From positions 1-19,612 of the forward strand of contig JBFLWV010000053.1 in the NCBI GenBank assembly GCA_040757655.1: a stretch of DNA of 19,612 nucleotides. The letters run 5' to 3'. Below are positions 14,886 to 19,612 of the stretch, in pieces. The stretch comes from 2-02-FULL-49-11 sp040757655 (GTDB lineage Bacteria > Patescibacteriota > Patescibacteriia > 2-02-FULL-49-11). The notes beneath the pieces are model-generated. The model did no database searches. It saw nothing but the letters and a program-made list of their open reading frames with translations, and had not been told where the DNA came from. Positions within the stretch are counted from its first letter, which is position 1; every line of letters starts with the position of its first letter. The translations under genes and the position numbers were made by a program.

Positions 14886-16389
14886 GAGATACACTCGCAG
14901 GAGTTCGGCTTCCCGGGGAAACTTTTCGCACTACTCCCCTTGTACTATCTACTTCTACTACGTCACCATCATGCAAGACTGTCGTCGCAATCTTGGTGTT
15001 CACAATACAGGGGATGCCGAGTTCCCGAGATATAATTGCTGCATGGCAGGTCATGCCCCCTTCATCGGTAACGATGGCACCCGCTTTCCTCATCGCGGTA
15101 ATATAATCAGGAGAAGTCATCGCAGCCACTAAAATCTCTCCCCTCTTAAGTTTGTAAGCTTCGTGCGGTGATGTCAAAACCTTCACCTTGGCAATAAGAA
15201 GATTATTCTTACCATGACTCACTACCAGGCCTCTCAGGTCTCCCTCGTGCCTCACTTTCCTCCGTACAAGAAATGACTGGATCGTGTGTTTGGCCTTTGC
15301 GCCCGAAAAGTATTCCACGGCATTGGTATCCTCACAATAACCCATAATAAAGTGAGCCTTCCGTCTCTTTAATTCAGTCGTAGTAAACTTCCTGCCAGTG
15401 AGCGCAAGGCAAAGAAGCGTTGAATAATTATAATAATAAATCTGATCAAGTCCCACCTCATACCGTCGCGTACATTCACGAAGGAAGGTATCGAGATAAT
15501 GATTCGCTCTAAAAATATAAAACTTCCTCAAATCCTGCCACCAAATACAAAAACTCAAACGGCTGGCAATTTTTACCACCTGTCGACTCAAACCATACCG
15601 TGCAATGAGCCGTCGCTTTTCTGATTTGACTGTAGCATGCAGGCTCCTCAAAGTACAAATTTTCCGACGAGCTCTCTCGCGAGTATAATGCGCGAGCTCT
15701 TTTTTGAAGTAGTTTATCCCCAAAACTTTTGTGTGGTGATAACTATTTAAAATGTGAAAATATCTTGATTGATATTCTGCGAGTCTTTGAGTCTTTGCAG
15801 AGAGCGCGTGCGTATTCCTCAAAAGTCGAAGCTTGAGTAAATCAAGTTCTGCCCTCTGATAAAATGACAAGTCTTCAGGCGCTGATAGCCTCTCAAAAAC
15901 GAGCGAGAGCGATTCTGGAGAGATCTTTGCTTCAAGGTGCCGGCGTAGGAGCTGTTCTCCGCCCCAATTCGCAATCTCCGGCAAGAGCCCAATTGTCCAA
16001 AATTGCAAATATAAGTCAGACCAACGTTGAAAAACTTCACCAAATTCATAATTACTCATCAGGCGAAAATTCATGCGATCAAGCTGTCCCTGACAGTGGA
16101 GAAGACGGCGTACCTGCCGGCTCCATTCAACATAGTAATGTCGAAATTTTTCATCGTCCAGGATATATGTTTTGAAAATCATTTCTCCGCGGTCATAGAG
16201 CCTCCTCCGTTCCACAATGAACGTCACTTTTTCATCACGAACATAACCAATAGAATCTGGCCATGCATACTTCCTTCCAAACTCTTTCACGTACAATCTA
16301 AATGCAACGTTAAAATAATCAACGTAAATGGGCTTCGCGTCAATCGGCCCCCAGCGGAACAATTCCTGATGTGGATCAATATTTAGCAT
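14857..16389 (-). CDS. Phosphohistidine swivel-domain protein (510 aa)
   Basis: The swivel domain near the C-terminus includes LKRGEILVAAMTSPDYITAM and IVTDEGGMTCHAAIISRELG, with the catalytic His at 449; the usual IGT after it is VNT. The ~370 residues before it are helical and rich in Arg and Tyr, with SRYFHILNSYHHTKVLGINY and IWWQDLRKFYIFRANHYLD matching motifs of the 533 aa neighbour. These helical parts probably bind the phosphate acceptor. There is no ATP-grasp and no TIM barrel. After the normal end of the domain (GVVRKV) there is a 20-residue Ser/Arg-rich tail encoded by repeat sequence. The next gene upstream, the HAD-like protein, ends 24 bp before this start. Confidence 0.85.
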   Translation of the reverse strand: MLNIDPHQELFRWGPIDAKPIYVDYFNVAFRLYVKEFGRKYAWPDSIGYVRDEKVTFIVERRRLYDRGEMIFKTYILDDEKFRHYYVEWSRQVRRLLHCQGQLDRMNFRLMSNYEFGEVFQRWSDLYLQFWTIGLLPEIANWGGEQLLRRHLEAKISPESLSLVFERLSAPEDLSFYQRAELDLLKLRLLRNTHALSAKTQRLAEYQSRYFHILNSYHHTKVLGINYFKKELAHYTRERARRKICTLRSLHATVKSEKRRLIARYGLSRQVVKIASRLSFCIWWQDLRKFYIFRANHYLDTFLRECTRRYEVGLDQIYYYNYSTLLCLALTGRKFTTTELKRRKAHFIMGYCEDTNAVEYFSGAKAKHTIQSFLVRRKVRHEGDLRGLVVSHGKNNLLIAKVKVLTSPHEAYKLKRGEILVAAMTSPDYITAMRKAGAIVTDEGGMTCHAAIISRELGIPCIVNTKIATTVLHDGDVVEVDSTRGVVRKVSPGSRTPASVSRSLLRSHAT

Positions 16390-16413
16390 ACGTGGACTAA
16401 TTGTGAAAACGAT

Positions 16414-17040
16414 TTATAATGCCTTCTCATTCTTTAATATCGCATGGAGATTGCCTGCCTCCCAATATCTACCCATTTTCTTTATTCCATCTCCTTCATT
16501 TATAACAAGGTAAATCCGAAATGAGAAATCAGGATTTCTCGCACAGAAATCTTCCGCAGCGTCTTGAAATAATCTGCAGTTGGATAACTTATCATCGGAG
16601 TACACGACTGTCTGGTAGCCTTCATGATACTTCTGCGTGAGATATTGCAGAAGCATTTCTTTTGTTTTCACATTGGTCTTCCCATAATCAAAGGTTGAAT
16701 TAAACTTTTGGAAATATTTCCGGATGTCAAATCCCACCTTTGAGTTAAGGTACTGCGCGCGCCAATCCATCTGTTCACGCACACCAGTGGAAAATGTTTC
16801 ATTATGTTTTGTCCAATGGAGCACCTCCTCAAACCCTGGCTGGATATCCAAATAAAATAACCTACGGTCACCATACACCAGACGATAGCCCCGTTCATAT
16901 TCCTCATCGTTTATCTCGCTCCTTCCCTTTCTCAACTTCATCTCAATCCATTCATCATAACTTTCAAACCCTGATGCGCTCTTCCATCCTTCCTTAAAAA
17001 GCGTTCCTGCAAGGTCCCAAAGATATAGTGTCATATTCAT
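16414..17040 (-). CDS. HAD-like hydrolase with DxAGT motif
   Basis: A 208-residue protein with haloacid dehalogenase motifs. Motif I is LYLWDLAGTLF (5-15), with nucleophile Asp9 but Ala11 where most phosphatases have the acid/base Asp. The DxAGT form is known from phosphonoacetaldehyde hydrolase. Motif II is likely ETFSTG (81-86), motif III a Lys in GKTNVKTKE (120-128), and motif IV VVYSDDKLSNC (145-155) with paired Asp149 and Asp150 for the metal. The cap at about 17-75 is helical. Loss of the second motif I Asp usually weakens phosphomonoesterase activity, so it may be a phosphonatase, a transferase or a sensor. It lies between two swivel-protein genes, 33 and 24 bp away, and could remove or read the phosphate that they place. 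Confidence 0.7.
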   Translation of the reverse strand: MNMTLYLWDLAGTLFKEGWKSASGFESYDEWIEMKLRKGRSEINDEEYERGYRLVYGDRRLFYLDIQPGFEEVLHWTKHNETFSTGVREQMDWRAQYLNSKVGFDIRKYFQKFNSTFDYGKTNVKTKEMLLQYLTQKYHEGYQTVVYSDDKLSNCRLFQDAAEDFCARNPDFSFRIYLVINEGDGIKKMGRYWEAGNLHAILKNEKAL

Positions 17041-17073
17041 TTCTTTATATTTTATACCTTCACCATCTTTATA

Positions 17074-18675
17074 TCATAATGAACCCTTTTTGATTATCCT
17101 CACGCAATGATGATTCGTGTTTACTTCAATAAGATCATTATCATGAAGGACTCTCGTTGCTACCTTTGTACCGATAATACAAGGAATATGCATTTCTCGC
17201 GCCACAATCGCGGCATGACAGGTAATACCGCCTTCATCAGTAACAATAGCCTTTACCTTTTTGAGGAAAGGCATCCAGTGAGGCCTGGTCATACCTGTTA
17301 CTAAGATATCATCTGGCTTTATCTTTCTGCCATCATTTACATCCCGCACTACCTTTGCATTGCCAACTGCCACACCACTTGCTGCACTGACGCCCTTAAG
17401 CTCCCCAATAGCCTTTCGTGTCCCTCCTAAAAATCTTTCATGCCACATGTGTGCCTGTCTCCCCACCACAATGCGGTAATGCGACGGCCAGATTACATAT
17501 GCACAGAGCTTCATTCTCTCGTGTATCAGTGCTCTGGCTATCCTTTTATCCCTCAACATTGTCTCTATCTTATGATGATCAGTATAATACATTTCAGAAA
17601 GGGTGAGACCTAAGCGCCTCCCGATCTCTCGTAGCACAATGGTTATCCAGTAATGCGCTTCCATCATTACAGCTTTTCTCGCATCGTGTAAGAAGCCGAA
17701 TGACTCTATCCATTCAAGGAGGAGGCACGTATAGTGGTCAATCTTCAATTTCGCCATGAGATGCTTCTTTTGACGATAGCGCTGAGCGGTATGGAACAGC
17801 TCCTGTATCTTATCTTCAATCCTTCCCTCATCTCGGATGATAGTGCGTATCCTCCTCAAGAAATAATCTCGGCTGAGCTTCACACCTTTGCCATAACTAT
17901 TCTGCAGCCAAAAATATTTTCGAGTATGTGTGTCCAACAAATCTGCCAAGACTTTATCTTTGGCAAACTCCTTCTTACCGACTGTAAAATCATGACATAA
18001 TAAGGAAGCCAATCTTTTCTTTCGTTTGCACAGTGCAGCAATTCTCAGAAGCTCAATCTCTTCCTTGGTCGCCCACGATATCCTCCGGGGCGCGGTCAAG
18101 ATTTCCAAATAGTGTGCTAATTTCCGCTCCTCGCCTCGCTCTGACACGATGTGCTTCAATTGTGTGGTAATGACCTTCTCAACATATAATCCAAACGCAT
18201 CGCACAGAAGCGACGGACTGTACTGTTCTTGATAACGATTAATGAGTGTCCTAAAAATTCTTCCTAGGCAGTCATCGTCCAAACGTTTCAGCTGAAAAAT
18301 AGAGATGTTCTGTTCAAGCCTTTTTAAGGCTCTTACCCGTCGATGCCACAGATCAAATATAAAAGAGAGAAAATGGGGATTCACTCTCAATGTATTAATG
18401 ACCGCCCTTGCTTGCTTATCAACGTCAGGCCACAGGTACCCAAAATAATTTATCCGCCCATGAGCATTCACACCCGGTGAAAATGGCTTCGCCAGCTTCG
18501 TACCAAAATCACGTCTCACATTCACTACTTCGGCCTCCGCAGCGATAAAAGAGAGAAGCAACACGCCGTCCATCCTTTGAACAAAGTATTTTTCTGCATT
18601 ATCCATATTTTTATTAATCCTCATTTCCCTCACCTGCCCGTCAAGTGCGTCCACCCACTGCTTACTCGCCATCAT
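17074..18675 (-). CDS. Phosphohistidine swivel-domain protein (533 aa)
   Basis: The largest of the carriers. The C-terminal swivel domain shows GVSAASGVAVGNAKVV, then IKPDDILVTGMTRPHWMPFL, then IVTDEGGITCHAAIVAREMH with the catalytic His at 487. The first ~435 residues are mainly helical. THTRKYFWLQNSYGKGVKLS and ESFGFLHDARKAVMMEAHYW, followed by GLTLSEMYYTD, are motifs shared with the neighbours and with CPR proteins annotated as PEP-utilising enzymes. The size (about 60 kDa) and content resemble PpsA, the His-bearing subunit of phenylphosphate synthase. There is no ATP-grasp. The upstream gap of 132 bp carries a repeat hairpin and a small CACTA/TAGTG stem (18686-18698) just before the start, so a promoter or control site may lie there. 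Confidence 0.85.
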   Translation of the reverse strand: MMASKQWVDALDGQVREMRINKNMDNAEKYFVQRMDGVLLLSFIAAEAEVVNVRRDFGTKLAKPFSPGVNAHGRINYFGYLWPDVDKQARAVINTLRVNPHFLSFIFDLWHRRVRALKRLEQNISIFQLKRLDDDCLGRIFRTLINRYQEQYSPSLLCDAFGLYVEKVITTQLKHIVSERGEERKLAHYLEILTAPRRISWATKEEIELLRIAALCKRKKRLASLLCHDFTVGKKEFAKDKVLADLLDTHTRKYFWLQNSYGKGVKLSRDYFLRRIRTIIRDEGRIEDKIQELFHTAQRYRQKKHLMAKLKIDHYTCLLLEWIESFGFLHDARKAVMMEAHYWITIVLREIGRRLGLTLSEMYYTDHHKIETMLRDKRIARALIHERMKLCAYVIWPSHYRIVVGRQAHMWHERFLGGTRKAIGELKGVSAASGVAVGNAKVVRDVNDGRKIKPDDILVTGMTRPHWMPFLKKVKAIVTDEGGITCHAAIVAREMHIPCIIGTKVATRVLHDNDLIEVNTNHHCVRIIKKGSL

Positions 18676-18740
18676 TGAGGTGCGACACTATTTTAGTGCG
18701 AAAATGGATGGAAACGTACGCTCAAATAAGTGACCCCCGC

Positions 18741-18778
18741 GCTTCCATGCTATGTAGCATGGGAACAGGGCTAAGAAC
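18741..18778. repeat. 38-bp repeat with CATGCTA hairpin, copy B
   Basis: CATGCTATGTAGCATG (18746-18761) forms a 7-bp stem that extends with TTCC/GGGAA, one base bulged. It shares about 76% identity over 38 bp with 14848-14885. It lies in the 132-bp gap between two swivel-protein genes and could act as a weak terminator or be a mobile palindrome. Confidence 0.6.
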
Positions 18779-18807
18779 TTCCTTACCTCCCATTCATTGA
18801 TATATCA

Positions 18808-19612
18808 TTATTGACGCATCTTCTTTATTATCCCCTTCTCCGCATCCACCACCACCCGATCGCCGTCTTTCAAAACTGACGTAGCAATTTGCGTTCCAAT
18901 AATACAAGGAATCCCAAGCTCGCGGCTGACAATCGCCGCATGACAAGTAATTCCCCCCTCGTCCGTAACAATAGCAGCGGCTTTGTGCAACACAGGCACA
19001 TATTCAGGCCTCGTCATTTGGGTAACCAGAATATCACCTATCTTCATTTTTCGATAATCAGCTTTCGTAATAATTATCTTCGCATGGCCGACCGCATGAC
19101 CTTTATGCGCGACAGTGCCTTTCACTTCACCCGCTCTACAGAGACTTTGTTCCAATAACGTATGCAACCGTCTCGCGCGTGTACCTGTCAACCACCGTAT
19201 ACCCTTCTTGCCAAAAGTATAGTAGAGTGAACCATTCATGCGTTTTTTTAAATGTTCCTCTAGCCTCTTTATCTTAGCGATACTCTTTATCTCATAGGCG
19301 TCGAGAAAGCACAAATATCTCTTTTTCAATCCAGTCCGTCGAGAAAATTCTTGTAAAAATAAATCTGCGGTATTATTCACCTGGTGGATCTGCACCTTCC
19401 GCTCATCACGCCAGTCAGCCATTTGGCCAAAGAAGGCGAAAAGAAGTCTTAACGTCAGCGATAAGTGATATTTTTTTGTTAACTGGTTCCTGTCTAAAAA
19501 GTCTTCGTGTGAGCATCTGTTGATCAGGTTCTCAACGCCTCGGGCTCTTTCCCAATTCCTGTTTTCTACCCTGTGAGGGCTGCGATCGTGCGGAGGTTGC
19601 GTCCGATGATCC
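18808..19612 (-). CDS. Phosphohistidine swivel-domain protein, 5' end cut by the window
   Basis: The frame stays open from the stop at 18808 to the window edge, 267 codons without a stop, so the Met at 19422 is almost certainly internal: the residues just before it (LSLTLRLLFAFFGQ) continue the family helix that leads into MADWRDERKVQIHQV. The C-terminal swivel domain has GHAVGHAKIIIT, then MKIGDILVTQMTRPEYVPVL, then IVTDEGGITCHAAIVSRELG with the catalytic His 44 residues from the end. About 250 N-terminal residues are probably missing if it matches its neighbours in length. It is the most upstream visible gene of the operon. The region nearest the edge (Pro/Arg/His-rich) is a less certain part of the protein. 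Confidence 0.8.
   Translation of the reverse strand, partial: DHRTQPPHDRSPHRVENRNWERARGVENLINRCSHEDFLDRNQLTKKYHLSLTLRLLFAFFGQMADWRDERKVQIHQVNNTADLFLQEFSRRTGLKKRYLCFLDAYEIKSIAKIKRLEEHLKKRMNGSLYYTFGKKGIRWLTGTRARRLHTLLEQSLCRAGEVKGTVAHKGHAVGHAKIIITKADYRKMKIGDILVTQMTRPEYVPVLHKAAAIVTDEGGITCHAAIVSRELGIPCIIGTQIATSVLKDGDRVVVDAEKGIIKKMRQ

Noticed and set aside
14404..15132. 242-codon + strand open frame
   Set aside because: It spans the antisense of the winged-helix gene and the swivel-domain end of the 510 aa gene. Both minus-strand frames have clear motifs, while this one is His/Arg-rich without any.
18808..19422. Complete 204 aa gene starting at 19422
   Set aside because: The frame is open to the window edge and the residues before this Met continue the family helix, so the gene is longer and cut by the window.
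7767..19612. Rifampin phosphotransferase / antibiotic resistance cluster
   Set aside because: The domain types are related, but rifampin phosphotransferase is one fused chain of about 870 residues. Here the parts are split, carriers are multiple, and no rifampin-binding signature can be recognised.

Overview
The window reads as a stretch of a Candidate Phyla Radiation (Patescibacteria, Parcubacteria-like) genome. The reasons are the combination of a DUF4012 membrane protein, a short PaaX/Cas2-like regulator, many stand-alone 'PEP-utilising mobile domain' proteins, dense one-strand gene packing with ATGA start/stop overlaps, and AT-rich spacers full of palindromic repeats. TGA is used as a stop (for example in the ATGA overlaps), so the genetic code is the standard bacterial one. 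The phylum is an inference; no marker gene is present.

Layout. Positions 1-250 hold the possible tail of a + strand gene and a long hairpin that could terminate transcription from both sides. Positions 250-1500 hold a 59-residue charged protein, a 495-bp gene-free stretch packed with repeats (a cloverleaf palindrome, two copies of a 46-bp palindromic element, and a 171-bp MITE-like insertion with a 10-bp target duplication), and a PaaX/Cas2-like regulator preceded by a third copy of the 46-bp element. From 1529 to the right edge every gene is on the minus strand, so transcription runs from right to left.

Positions 1529-7770 are a surface-polysaccharide module: a DUF4012 membrane protein, three family-2 glycosyltransferases and an O-antigen ligase/polymerase-like membrane protein. 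The last of these carries the fourth copy of the 46-bp element inside its reading frame.

Positions 7767-19612 are the most unusual part. They hold one stand-alone ATP-grasp domain of the PEP synthase/PPDK type (324 aa, ending exactly where the ATP-binding domain ends) and five separate proteins that each end in a phosphohistidine swivel domain with its catalytic His (533, 510, 496 and 328 aa, plus one cut by the window edge). No PEP/pyruvate TIM barrel is present. Interleaved are two alpha/beta hydrolases with intact triads, a phosphotransacylase (PTA/PTB)-like protein, a HAD-like phosphatase with a DxAGT motif, and a winged-helix protein with a long disordered N-terminus. The simplest reading is a split dikinase: one ATP-dependent kinase subunit charging several His-carrier/acceptor subunits, in the manner of phenylphosphate synthase PpsA/PpsB but with many carriers. 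The ATP-grasp gene overlaps the first glycosyltransferase gene by ATGA, so the dikinase module and the polysaccharide module are probably one operon. Phosphorylation of a glycan or glycan precursor, by analogy with glucan water dikinase, is a testable but unproven idea.
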